From Terriglobia bacterium (GTDB taxonomy: Bacteria; Acidobacteriota; Terriglobia; Bryobacterales; Bryobacteraceae), in contig JAJPIT010000057.1 in assembly GCA_021324615.1 (NCBI GenBank), positions 1 to 64,000 on the forward strand: a stretch of 64,000 nt of DNA, written 5' to 3'. Under the pieces are notes generated by a model. That model did no database searches, was not told the origin of the DNA, and was given only the letters and a program-made list of their open reading frames with translations. The position numbers were made by a program, and so were the translations under genes. Shown piece by piece: positions 9,093-17,912 of this stretch. How positions within the stretch are numbered: position 1 is the stretch's first letter; every line of letters begins with the position of its first letter.

Positions 9093-9233
9093 GGCGGGAC
9101 GGGCCGCTACAATTCTACCGCGCGATCGGCGCTGAAACTGGGCGCCCGGCGGGATTTTCCGGGGGAAGGATCCGGCAACCCGGCGCATCCAAGCGCGGCC
9201 CTTTGGGCACGGACGCGGAGGAGCCGGGATTGA

Positions 9234-10205
9234 TCAGCCGAGAAGGCCGCCATGTCCCAGGCAGGCAACTTCCCAGCCCGAGACCCGGTAGCGGGCCAGC
9301 AGCGGCGGCAGCACCAGATCGATGACGTTGGGTTTGGCGGAGCGGTAGCAGCCCGGCGAGGAGAGGATCGGGATATCGTCTTTATATCCGAGCAGGAAAA
9401 GGTTGCCGGGCTCGACCGGCGCAAGGAAGCGCTCGATATGGCAGCCGATGTGAGTCATGGCGCGCCCGATCGCGTCTTCCGGGCCGGCCGGTGAGGTGGT
9501 GGAGGCAACCAGAATGACGGTTGGACGGGCGCGTACCAGGTGTTCCAGGCTTCGCGCCACCGCAGCTTCCTCTTCCAGGCAGGCCAGCGCGAACGCCGGC
9601 GCGGTGTGAAAATGCTCCAACCGCTGCCGCATGATACTTTCAAAGAGCTGGCGCGCGCGGTCGCTGTGAATCGGATCGGTATAGAGAACGGCGACGGAGG
9701 GGTTCCGGATCGGCCGCGCCTGCAAGATCGGGCCGCGCTCGCGAAGCATGTTGATCACGGTCTCCAGTTGCGGCCGCGGGACGGCGAAGGGCGCGCTTTT
9801 GACCGTGGCGATCCGCTGGCCGGCCCGGGCCATGCTGAAGTTTACGCCGGTGGCGATCACGACGCTGGCCACGCAGTTGATCTGCCGGAGCAGTTCATCA
9901 TCCACCAGCAGGCAGCAATCCTCGGTGGCGAAGAGATTCGCGCGGCCGCCGGCGGCGAGCCGGATCTCCAGGCAGCCGCATCCGATCTCTCCCGCAGCCT
10001 GGCAGACGGCGTCGTCCTCGCCGATTTCCCCATCTTCAAGCTCGGTAACCCATACTTCGTTCAGCCCCTCGGTTTCGAGCAGCCGGATGTCCTCCTCGCT
10101 CAGCATGTGACCTTTGGCCAGGAGTTTGCGGCCGCCGGGACGAAAGATGGTGGAGCACAGGATCCTGCCCGTGGATGCCTTCACACTTATGGTTTGTGCT
10201 TTCAT
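9234..10205 (-). CDS. Molybdopterin-binding-domain (MoeA/MoaB-like) protein
   Basis: A 323-residue cytoplasmic protein. The N-terminal region (VKASTGRILCSTIF...LLAKGHMLSEEDIRLL) resembles the entry domain of MoeA/MogA-like molybdopterin-binding proteins. The second half has the MoCF-like fold, with VILVASTTSPAGPEDAIGRAM and ILSSPGCYRSAKPNVIDLV (related to LPGxPxS/AK). A role in molybdenum-cofactor handling is inferred from the fold; a molybdoenzyme (sulfite oxidase) is encoded at 21373. The ATG at 10205 has an excellent Shine-Dalgarno (GGGAGG, 5 bases upstream), so the longer frame to 10256 is rejected. It lies 136 bp downstream of argA on the same strand. Confidence 0.7.
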   Translation of the reverse strand: MKAQTISVKASTGRILCSTIFRPGGRKLLAKGHMLSEEDIRLLETEGLNEVWVTELEDGEIGEDDAVCQAAGEIGCGCLEIRLAAGGRANLFATEDCCLLVDDELLRQINCVASVVIATGVNFSMARAGQRIATVKSAPFAVPRPQLETVINMLRERGPILQARPIRNPSVAVLYTDPIHSDRARQLFESIMRQRLEHFHTAPAFALACLEEEAAVARSLEHLVRARPTVILVASTTSPAGPEDAIGRAMTHIGCHIERFLAPVEPGNLFLLGYKDDIPILSSPGCYRSAKPNVIDLVLPPLLARYRVSGWEVACLGHGGLLG

Positions 10206-10341
10206 CAGACCTCCCTTCACGGACGGGTTTTCGCGCGGCCTTCGCTCTCCGTCCATTTACAACTATTCTGCGTATTAGTGGAAGAATACCAGGAATTTTC
10301 TCACAAATCGAGATTTTTTTTAGGGAAAGCGCGCCGCTCCA

Positions 10342-10872
10342 TTACTTGCGCAGGCGGGGTACCGGCGCCGTCTCGATTTGCACCAGTGGCGGCGCGAGCC
10401 GCAAGGGAGATGCGGGCTTAAGCGGTTTGAGCATGGCGATTTCATCGCAGGCCTGGAACTTCGGGCAGCGCAGGCAGTCCTTCCAGGCCTTGAGCGGCAG
10501 CTCTCCGCGATCCACTTCGGAAAATCCGAGCTTGGAAAAGAATCCGTCGACGTAGGTAAACGCAAAGATCTCCGCCAGATCGTACTGGCGGGCCTCGGCC
10601 TCCAGGGCCTCGACGAGCAGGCGCCCGATGCCTCGCGTCTTCGCCTCCGGCGCCACCGCCAGGCTGCGGATCTCGCCGGACTGCGGAGTGTAAAAATGAA
10701 GCGCTCCGCAGCCGACGATGGCGCCGTTTTCGCAAGCGACCATGAAGTCCCGGATATTTTCGGCCATCTCGAACTCGGTGCGCGGCAGCATGATGCCATT
10801 TCGGGCATAACCGTTGATCAATTCGGTAATGGGCCGAATATCGGAGAGTGTTGCTTTGCGAATCTCTGCCAT
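10342..10872 (-). CDS. argA: N-acetylglutamate synthase-type GNAT acetyltransferase
   Basis: A 176-residue GNAT protein with the acetyl-CoA loop EAKTRGIGRLLVEAL (R/Q-x-x-G-x-G/A form). The tail GFSEVDRGELPLKAWKDCLRC followed by PKFQACDEIAM is characteristic of short stand-alone ArgA-like N-acetyltransferases, which catalyse the first step of arginine synthesis (acetyl-CoA + glutamate). Its ATG directly follows the TGA of argB, and it is the third gene of the argC-argB-argA operon, which supports this role over a generic GNAT. The C-terminus is extended and Pro-rich. Confidence 0.8.
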   Translation of the reverse strand: MAEIRKATLSDIRPITELINGYARNGIMLPRTEFEMAENIRDFMVACENGAIVGCGALHFYTPQSGEIRSLAVAPEAKTRGIGRLLVEALEAEARQYDLAEIFAFTYVDGFFSKLGFSEVDRGELPLKAWKDCLRCPKFQACDEIAMLKPLKPASPLRLAPPLVQIETAPVPRLRK

Positions 10873-11637
10873 TCAGCTTATAAAAGTGCCGATTTCGGCG
10901 CGATCCATGAGTTTTTGGATGATTCCTGGATGGGATCCGGGCGCGATCACGACTTCGGGAACGCCATTTTCCAATGCGGAAAGAGCGGCTTCCAATTTGA
11001 CCTGCATCCCGCCCGTTGCCGCTCCGGAACAGATCAACTGGCGCGCCAGCGGGGCGGAAAGGGCCGGAAGGATCCGGCCGAAGCCGTCCCGCACACCCTC
11101 CACATCGGTGAGGAAAAAGAGCTTATCTGCCCGAAGCGCGGATGCGCAGGCGGCGGCCATCTGATCCCCGTTGATGTTGTAGATCGCGCCGCGAGCGTCG
11201 CCGGCGACGCAGGCGATCACCGGCAGATAGCCCTCGCGCAGTAAAATTTCCAGAAGCCTCGAGTCGGAATGGGCCGGGCGGCCGACGTGTCCCAGTTCGG
11301 CATCGGCCGGAGAAGCGTCCAACAGGCCGGCATCGATTCCGGTCAGACCTACCGGCAGCGCTCCTCCGGCGCGCAGGGCGGAAACGAGCGTCGAATTCAC
11401 GCTTCCCGCGAAAATTTTGAGGACCGCGTCCAGAATTTCGGGCGTCGTCACGCGCTGGCCATTGACGAACCGGCTTTCGATGCCGCACGCTTCGAGGTAT
11501 CGCGTCATCTGCCTGCCGCCGCCGTGGACCACCACCACTGCGGCGTGGTTGCGCAGCGCGGCGATCTCGCCAGCCAGGCGCTGGCGCTCCCGGCCGGAGT
11601 CCAGCAGAGTTCCGCCGAGCTTGACCAGGATCTTCAA
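10873..11637 (-). CDS. argB: Acetylglutamate kinase
   Basis: A 254-residue amino-acid-kinase-fold protein that phosphorylates N-acetylglutamate, the second step of arginine synthesis. Seen are KLGGTLLD (P-loop-like Lys-Gly-Gly at the N-terminus), VVVHGGGRQMTR (substrate loop), NGQRVTTPEIL, YNINGDQMAA and ATGGMQVKLEAAL (conserved Lys of the active site). Length matches short ArgB enzymes. The start overlaps the argC stop by 4 bases (ATGA), so the genes are translationally coupled. Confidence 0.95.
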   Translation of the reverse strand: MKILVKLGGTLLDSGRERQRLAGEIAALRNHAAVVVVHGGGRQMTRYLEACGIESRFVNGQRVTTPEILDAVLKIFAGSVNSTLVSALRAGGALPVGLTGIDAGLLDASPADAELGHVGRPAHSDSRLLEILLREGYLPVIACVAGDARGAIYNINGDQMAAACASALRADKLFFLTDVEGVRDGFGRILPALSAPLARQLICSGAATGGMQVKLEAALSALENGVPEVVIAPGSHPGIIQKLMDRAEIGTFIS

Positions 11638-12653
11638 AGCAGCCCCGCCGTTTCTTCGAATCCGAGCGCGATGTTCATGTTCTGCACCGCCTGTCCGGCC
11701 GCGCCCTTGCCCAGATTATCAATCGCCGCGACAACAACCCCGCGCCCGCCGCGCGCATCGAAGTGGATCCCCAGATCGCAGAAGTTGGTCCGGGCGACCG
11801 CGCGCAGATCGGGCGCCTGCCCGGATGGATAAAGGCGGATGAAAGGTTCGTTCGCGTAGGCGCGCTGATAAATCTCCAGGATCTCCTCCGCCGATCCGGC
11901 GCCGCGCGCGCGAAAATAAATCGTCTCCAGAATGCCGCGATCAAGCGGGAGAAGCTGCGCGGTGAAGCTCAGCTCGGACTCCTCCAGGCCGGAGGTGCGA
12001 AGAATCTCCGGCACGTGGCGGTGATCCAGGACCGCGTAGGCCGAAACGTTCTCGGTGACCTCGCAGAAGCTGGTTTTCAGCGACGGCTTCCGCCCCGCGC
12101 CGCTCACGCCGCTTTTTGCGTCGCACACCACTCCCGATGCGCGGTCGATCACGCCGGCGCGGACCAGCGGCCGCAGGGCCAGATTGGCGGCGGTGGGATA
12201 ACATCCGGGATTGGCGATCAGCCGCGCCTGGGCGATGCGCGCGCGGCAAAATTCCGGCAGACCGTAAGCGGCTTCGGCGAGAAGATCGGGCGCCCGGTGA
12301 GGTTCTTTGTACCAGCGCTCGAAATTTGCGGCGGCGCCGAGGCGGAAGGCGCCGCTCAGATCGATGACCGCCGCGCCGGTTTCGAGCAGCGCCGGGGCGA
12401 GGTCCATGGAAACGTCGGCGGGCGTTGCCAGAAACACGGCGGCGAGTCCGGCGGCTTTGACGGACTCCGCGGTGCAGGGCATTCGCTTCAGCCCGCGGCC
12501 GTTCCACGGTCCGCGGCGCTCCCCGGATTCGCGGTGCTCGAGCAGGACCGGCTCGACGGCAGGATGGCGCGAGAGGATGCGGACCAGTTCGGCTCCGCTG
12601 TAGCCGGTAAATCCGGCGATGCCGGCCAGAGTTGGCGATGAGTAATTATTCAC
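11634..12653 (-). CDS. argC: N-acetyl-gamma-glutamyl-phosphate reductase
   Basis: A 339-residue NADP-dependent reductase for the third arginine-biosynthetic step. It has an N-terminal Rossmann motif (GFTGYSGAELVRIL), the catalytic Cys in ANPGCYPTAA, and the substrate-binding KSGVSGAGRKP and DHRHVPEI motifs. It is the first gene of the operon. The chosen GTG at 12653 has no Shine-Dalgarno and lies 11 bases after a perfect TATAAT, so the transcript is probably leaderless or nearly so. Two ARG-box-like palindromes overlap the promoter and start codon, indicating repression by ArgR with arginine. Confidence 0.93.
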   Translation of the reverse strand: MNNYSSPTLAGIAGFTGYSGAELVRILSRHPAVEPVLLEHRESGERRGPWNGRGLKRMPCTAESVKAAGLAAVFLATPADVSMDLAPALLETGAAVIDLSGAFRLGAAANFERWYKEPHRAPDLLAEAAYGLPEFCRARIAQARLIANPGCYPTAANLALRPLVRAGVIDRASGVVCDAKSGVSGAGRKPSLKTSFCEVTENVSAYAVLDHRHVPEILRTSGLEESELSFTAQLLPLDRGILETIYFRARGAGSAEEILEIYQRAYANEPFIRLYPSGQAPDLRAVARTNFCDLGIHFDARGGRGVVVAAIDNLGKGAAGQAVQNMNIALGFEETAGLL

Positions 12654-12672
12654 TATAATGAATAATTATACT
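12639..12672 (-). promoter_or_regulatory. argC promoter overlapped by two ARG-box-like operators
   Basis: On the plus strand TGAGTAATTATTCA (12639-12652) differs from the ArgR consensus half-sites TGAAT-N4-ATTCA at one base. TGAATAATTATACT (12659-12672) differs at two. Spacing is about two helical turns, like the paired ARG boxes of enterobacterial arg operons. A TATAAT (minus strand, 12670-12665) lies inside the second box. The only AT-rich patch in this GC-rich neighbourhood is this one. Confidence 0.65.
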
Positions 12673-13153
12673 ACGAGCGCTGTTCGCTCACAGACCGCTC
12701 GGCCAGCTCGCCCACGATCGGCAGTTTGTATTTTTCGCCGTGACTGGCCTTGATGATCATGAAAATCCAGGCGGCGAAGACCAGCAGTTGCAAAAAATGG
12801 GTAAACAGGCTGTGCATGGGGAAGGCGCCGCGCCAATCGGAGAGATAGAGCGCGGGCGAGACCACCCACTCCACCATCAGCCAGGCGACGAAGAGATATA
12901 AACCCTGGAAGGCGTGGAAACGGGTGCCGGAGTCGCGGCGAAAACGCTCGCTGGCCAGGACGACGATCGCGGCGATCCAGCCGACCATTGGGATGTAGCA
13001 CAGCAGCGCGGCGTTGCGGCCGCTGATGCCGGCCATCGGATCCGGGTGGGGGACGTTGCCGGCCGGCGCGCCGGTCGGCTGGCGCGTACCGCACCTGCCG
13101 CAGAAGATGTCCGCATCGCCGACCCGGTTTCCACAGTGGGGACAAAACGGCAT
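12671..13153 (-). CDS. Zinc-ribbon membrane protein, DUF4870-like
   Basis: A 160-residue protein. The N-terminal zinc ribbon has two CxxC knuckles (FCPHCG and FCGRCG), followed by a short linker and three hydrophobic segments (ALLCYIPMVGWIAAIVV, GLYLFVAWLMVEWVV and FLQLLVFAAWIFMII). These resemble the DUF4870/TIC20-like small membrane domain (RDSGTRFHAFQGLYL). Function is unknown. The ATG at 13153 is preferred to an in-frame TTG at 13162. It is followed by the argC promoter after only a few bases but is probably not part of the arg operon. Confidence 0.8.
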   Translation of the reverse strand: MPFCPHCGNRVGDADIFCGRCGTRQPTGAPAGNVPHPDPMAGISGRNAALLCYIPMVGWIAAIVVLASERFRRDSGTRFHAFQGLYLFVAWLMVEWVVSPALYLSDWRGAFPMHSLFTHFLQLLVFAAWIFMIIKASHGEKYKLPIVGELAERSVSEQRS

Positions 13154-13208
13154 TTCTATCAATTGCTACGATACGCCAGCGTCCCCGGTTCCCGCCAGCG
13201 CGGGCGGC

Positions 13209-14705
<1,497 letters not shown>

Positions 14706-14764
14706 GTCCTCAGCTTAGCCGGAGAAAGGGGCGAGCCGCACAGAGGTCCGGATCACATTCGCGG

Positions 14765-15628
14765 TCAAGCGCGGGCCGGGGCTTGCGGCGCGAGGGTAAG
14801 CTCGGCCTGCTCCAGCAGAGTTTCAAGGGAAACCGGGCGGTGCGCGTCGAAGATCGCTCTGCCGACGGCGATGCGGTGCGCTTCGGCGGCGGCGTGAATT
14901 CTGATCCAGGCCTGTTCGAGCGATTCGGCGCCGGTTTCCAGCACCGCGATGGCGAAGCGCTGCTCGCCGATGCGGGCCACCACGTCGATCGATCCGGCGA
15001 TGGCGCGCAGCCGGTCGGCCGCTTCGACCAGCGCCAGATCGCGGCGCTGATCCCCAAAGGCCAGTGACAACTCGCCCAGGTTCTTCGGTTCGGCGATCAC
15101 GATCAGCAGGCGGCGCCCGAGACGGTCCGCCAGGCGGCGGTCGCGGTCGGCGAAGGCGAAGAATCCGCCGCGGTTGGGAAGACCGGTGAGCGAGTCGACC
15201 ACCGAGGCGGCGCGCGTTGCGGTGATCAGGCGGTGCCGCTCGAGCGAGGCGCGGATCGCGTGGGCCAGCGGAGCGCAGTCGATCTCGCCCCGGACCAGGA
15301 AGTCCTGCGCTCCTTCGCGGATCATCTTCAGCGCCAGGCTCCATTCGCCGGGCGCGATCAGCAGCACGATGGGAATGTGGGCGGCGGCGCCGTGAATCCG
15401 CCGGAACGTTTCGATGCCCCTGGAGTCGGGCAGATCGCAGTTGAGAAGAATCACATCGAAGAGATCGTTGGCGGCAGCCGTGCAGGCTTCGGCGAGCGTG
15501 GCGGCGTGGACCGTCTCGATAGGCATCCAGGTGTCCCAGAACCGGCCGTCGGCGATCTCGGCCAGGGCATCCCGGAGGAAGGCCGCGTCTTCCGCGGCCG
15601 TTTCGACGAGCAGTACGCGAAGATTCAT
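14765..15628 (-). CDS. Pseudo-receiver fused to a degenerate GGDEF domain
   Basis: A 287-residue protein with response-regulator plus diguanylate-cyclase architecture, but both domains have lost key residues. In the receiver (1-125) the acidic pair is VET instead of VDD, and the phospho-acceptor position in ILLNCDLPDS is Asn instead of Asp. In the GGDEF-like half (about 140-280, DSLTGLPNRGGFF) the signature is IGEQR instead of GGDEF. The fold is retained, so it may act as a binding or scaffold protein. The start is secure: AAGGAGG lies 6 bases upstream of the ATG at 15628. A sigma54 activator lies 105 bp upstream on the same strand. Confidence 0.8.
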   Translation of the reverse strand: MNLRVLLVETAAEDAAFLRDALAEIADGRFWDTWMPIETVHAATLAEACTAAANDLFDVILLNCDLPDSRGIETFRRIHGAAAHIPIVLLIAPGEWSLALKMIREGAQDFLVRGEIDCAPLAHAIRASLERHRLITATRAASVVDSLTGLPNRGGFFAFADRDRRLADRLGRRLLIVIAEPKNLGELSLAFGDQRRDLALVEAADRLRAIAGSIDVVARIGEQRFAIAVLETGAESLEQAWIRIHAAAEAHRIAVGRAIFDAHRPVSLETLLEQAELTLAPQAPARA

Positions 15629-15732
15629 GCGCGACCTCCTTGGGGCGGATTGTCCAGGCTCGTAGATTAGTGCCGGCCGGGTAGGGAAGTTCTCACGGGG
15701 GGAAGGGCCGATGCGAAGCGCGATGTAGCCTC

Positions 15733-16755
15733 TTAACGATTCTCCATGTGGTATTCCTTCAGCTTGCGGTAAAGCGTCGTGCGGCCGATACCGAGCAGGT
15801 GTGCGGCGATGGCGCGATCGCCCTTGGTATATTCGAGGGCGTTCAAGATCGCGCGCCGTTCCAGTTCGGCCAGCGGAATGACGCCGCTCGGGCCGGCAAC
15901 CGGATCGGGCACGGGCGGCGGAGCCGGGGCCGCAAGCGTCTGCGCCGGGGCGGCCTGGGGAGGAGCGGCCGCCGCCGCCGTCAGATACTGCGATTTTTTC
16001 TGCAAGATGAAATTTTGCAGATTGGACGGCAAATCCGCGACGTGCAATAGAGGTCCGGAGTTGATGGCGACCATGTGCTGGATGCAGTTTTCCAGTTCCC
16101 GAACGTTCCCCGGCCAGTCGTAGCTGAGCAGCACCTCCATGGCTTCGGCGGTGATCGTGTAATTTCCGCCGACGCGCGCCAGGAAATGGTTGATCAGAGC
16201 GGGAATATCCTCGCGGCGCTCGCGCAGCGGAGCCAGGCGGATGTTGATCACGTTGAGCCGGAAATAAAGGTCGCGCCGGAACGTCCCCTTTTCCACTTCC
16301 TTGGCCAGGTCGCGGTTGGTCGCGGCGATGATGCGGAAATCCGAGCGCCGGGTGGTCACCGAGCCGACCGGGCGAAACTCCTTTTCCTGCAACACGCGGA
16401 GCAGTTTGGCCTGGAGATCGAGCGGAAGCTCTCCGATTTCATCGAACAGCGCCGTCCCCCCGTTGGCGCTTTCGATCAAGCCGATCTTTGCCGACGCGGC
16501 GCCGGTAAACGCGCCCTTTACGTGGCCAAACAGCTCGCTCTCCATGAGCGGTCCGACCATTGAGGAACAATCGATTGTGACGAACGGTCCCTGCGCGCTT
16601 ATATTATGGATAGCGCGGGCGACGACTTCCTTGCCGGTTCCCGTCTCGCCCAGAAGCAGCGCCGGCCATCGGCATTTGCCCAGCTTTTGAATAAGATGCA
16701 GCACCTGACGGGTGCGGGGCGACTGCCCCACCAGGATATGTCGGGTCTCGTCCAT
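15733..16755 (-). CDS. Sigma54-dependent transcriptional activator without receiver domain
   Basis: A 340-residue NtrC-type activator. The AAA+ domain comes first: Walker A GETGTGKE, sigma54-contacting GAFTGA loop, Walker B TALFDEIGELP, RRDLYFRLNV and DWPGNVRELEN. An Ala/Pro-rich linker (AAAAAPPQAAPAQ) follows, then a Fis-type helix-turn-helix (AIAAHLLGIGRTTLYRKLKEY). There is no N-terminal sensor or receiver, so activity must be set by level or a partner protein. The ATG at 16755 is taken as start because the family core begins right after; a TTG at 16800 would add 15 residues. Target promoters are unknown. Confidence 0.88.
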   Translation of the reverse strand: MDETRHILVGQSPRTRQVLHLIQKLGKCRWPALLLGETGTGKEVVARAIHNISAQGPFVTIDCSSMVGPLMESELFGHVKGAFTGAASAKIGLIESANGGTALFDEIGELPLDLQAKLLRVLQEKEFRPVGSVTTRRSDFRIIAATNRDLAKEVEKGTFRRDLYFRLNVINIRLAPLRERREDIPALINHFLARVGGNYTITAEAMEVLLSYDWPGNVRELENCIQHMVAINSGPLLHVADLPSNLQNFILQKKSQYLTAAAAAPPQAAPAQTLAAPAPPPVPDPVAGPSGVIPLAELERRAILNALEYTKGDRAIAAHLLGIGRTTLYRKLKEYHMENR

Positions 16756-16902
16756 GGTAGGAAGTGCCAAATTGGCTTCGTAATGTAGTGTGTTGAGCAA
16801 AGATAAACTCTACGCTCGATTTGAAACTTCTTCAACACCCGCCCAGTGAGACGCGGGGATAAGTCTGTTGAGGGCGGGTGCCCCCCGCCTATAGGGGTAG
16901 CG

Positions 16903-17583
16903 CTATGGATCGGGCACGACGACGGCCTCACCGGCGGCGGCCCGGACCTTTTCGGCCAACTGTTTCGCCTGATCGAGGGAAAGCGAGCGCCCGATGAGTA
17001 CCCGCCAAACCGTCCCCGGGGATTCGACGCGCGTTTCCGGAAACTGCTCGCGCAGGGACTCAGCGAAGGAAGCGGCGCGGTCCGCGGTGGAGAAGGCGCC
17101 GGCCTGAACCGCATAGAGTCCGGCCGCGGGTATGGCGGCGGGCGCCGGCTGTGGGTCCGGTTGCGGGATGGAGCGCGGCGGCGGGATCACCTTCAGTTTG
17201 ACGCGGGCGGTTCCCGGTCCGAGCATGTCGATTTCGCGCGCGGCGGCCAGCGAGAGATCGATGATGCGATGGCGAACGAACGGTCCGCGGTCGTTCACGC
17301 GCACGTCGACTTTTTTTCCGTTGTCGAGATCGGTCACTTCCACCCACGTGTTGAACGGGAAGGTGCGGTGCGCGGCGGTGAACTGCTCCATGTCGTAAAT
17401 TTCGCCGGAAGCGGCGGGCCGGCCGTGGTAGGGAACGCCGTACCAACTGGCGATTCCTTTTTGCGTCGTGCCGATCTTCACGGCGGCGGGAGTCCGCGGC
17501 GAGGCGCGGCGCGCGCAGCCGGAGAGCGCGGCGGCCAGCGCGCCGATCAGCGCCGCACCCGCATGAATACGGCCTCGGAACAC
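16903..17583 (-). CDS. rlpA: RlpA-family septal-ring lytic transglycosylase lipoprotein with SPOR domain
   Basis: A 226-residue lipoprotein. The signal ends in lipobox LSGC (Cys about 23). The double-psi beta-barrel domain has ASWYGVPYHGRPAASGE, TAAHRTFPFNTWV and VRVNDRGPF...IIDLS, the RlpA signature that cleaves denuded peptidoglycan at the septum. A Pro-rich linker leads to a C-terminal SPOR domain (LYAVQAGAFSTADRAASFAES) that binds such glycan. The GTG at 17583 has no Shine-Dalgarno and lies 7 bases after TAGAAT (minus, 17596-17591), suggesting a leaderless mRNA. Confidence 0.9.
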   Translation of the reverse strand: MFRGRIHAGAALIGALAAALSGCARRASPRTPAAVKIGTTQKGIASWYGVPYHGRPAASGEIYDMEQFTAAHRTFPFNTWVEVTDLDNGKKVDVRVNDRGPFVRHRIIDLSLAAAREIDMLGPGTARVKLKVIPPPRSIPQPDPQPAPAAIPAAGLYAVQAGAFSTADRAASFAESLREQFPETRVESPGTVWRVLIGRSLSLDQAKQLAEKVRAAAGEAVVVPDP

Positions 17584-17590
17584 AAAAACA

Positions 17591-17596
17591 ATTCTA
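17591..17596 (-). promoter_or_regulatory. -10 element of a probable leaderless rlpA transcript
   Basis: TAGAAT on the minus strand ends 7 bases before the GTG start of rlpA. That is the usual distance between a -10 box and the transcription start, and no ribosome-binding site is present. Confidence 0.4.
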
Positions 17597-17678
17597 TCCG
17601 ATTGCGTTTGATTCGTTCCGGCCGTCTCCGCCGGCGGCGGAAGCGAGGGCGCGCGCGGGCCGATGATGCATTTTTTTC

Positions 17679-17707
17679 TTGACTTTCAAATGAAACCACC
17701 TTATAAA
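17679..17707 (+). promoter_or_regulatory. Near-consensus sigma70 promoter of the Lys-rich peptide gene
   Basis: TTGACT (17679-17684) and TATAAA (17702-17707) are separated by exactly 17 bp, the best-matching housekeeping promoter seen in the window. The inferred transcript starts near 17714 and carries a short hairpin (arms about 17720-17728 and 17731-17739) in its leader. Confidence 0.7.
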
Positions 17708-17767
17708 GGGGACACAACCGCGCTCTTCCAAGAGCTGCGAAATTTGATGTAAGGGGAGAATCAATCG

Positions 17768-17833
17768 ATGAAGAACGCAACCAAGAAGAAAGCGCCTGCC
17801 AAGAAGAAGGCTGCTCCGAAGAAAAAGAAGTAG
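17768..17833 (+). CDS. 21-residue lysine-rich basic peptide
   Basis: A short frame encoding 21 residues, 11 of them Lys, the rest mainly Ala and Pro: MKNATKKKAPAKKK followed by AAPKKKK. This resembles the tails of histone H1-like and other nucleic-acid-binding proteins. It is a complete gene: near-consensus promoter at 17679-17707, Shine-Dalgarno AAGGGGAG (17751-17758) 9 bases before the ATG, TAG stop, and a strong rho-independent terminator at 17871-17901. No cysteine or hydrophobic segment is present. Binding to DNA, RNA or another polyanion is inferred from charge only; an RNA role for the same transcript is also possible. Confidence 0.7.
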   Translation: MKNATKKKAPAKKKAAPKKKK

Positions 17834-17870
17834 CCCGGCAGGCTCGACAAGTTCGAGTTCCATCCCATCC

Positions 17871-17901
17871 GGCCCCGAGAAATCGGGGCCGTTTTTATTT
17901 T
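17871..17901 (+). terminator. Rho-independent terminator
   Basis: GGCCCCGA (17871-17878) and TCGGGGCC (17883-17890) form a perfect 8-bp stem closed by a GAAA tetraloop, followed by GTTTTTATTTT. It ends the Lys-rich peptide transcript. Confidence 0.9.
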
Positions 17902-17912
17902 GCGCTCGACCT

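Noticed and set aside
17840-17870. tRNA T-arm-like GTTCGAG stretch
   Set aside because: No matching acceptor stem, anticodon arm or CCA context; it is the spacer before a terminator.
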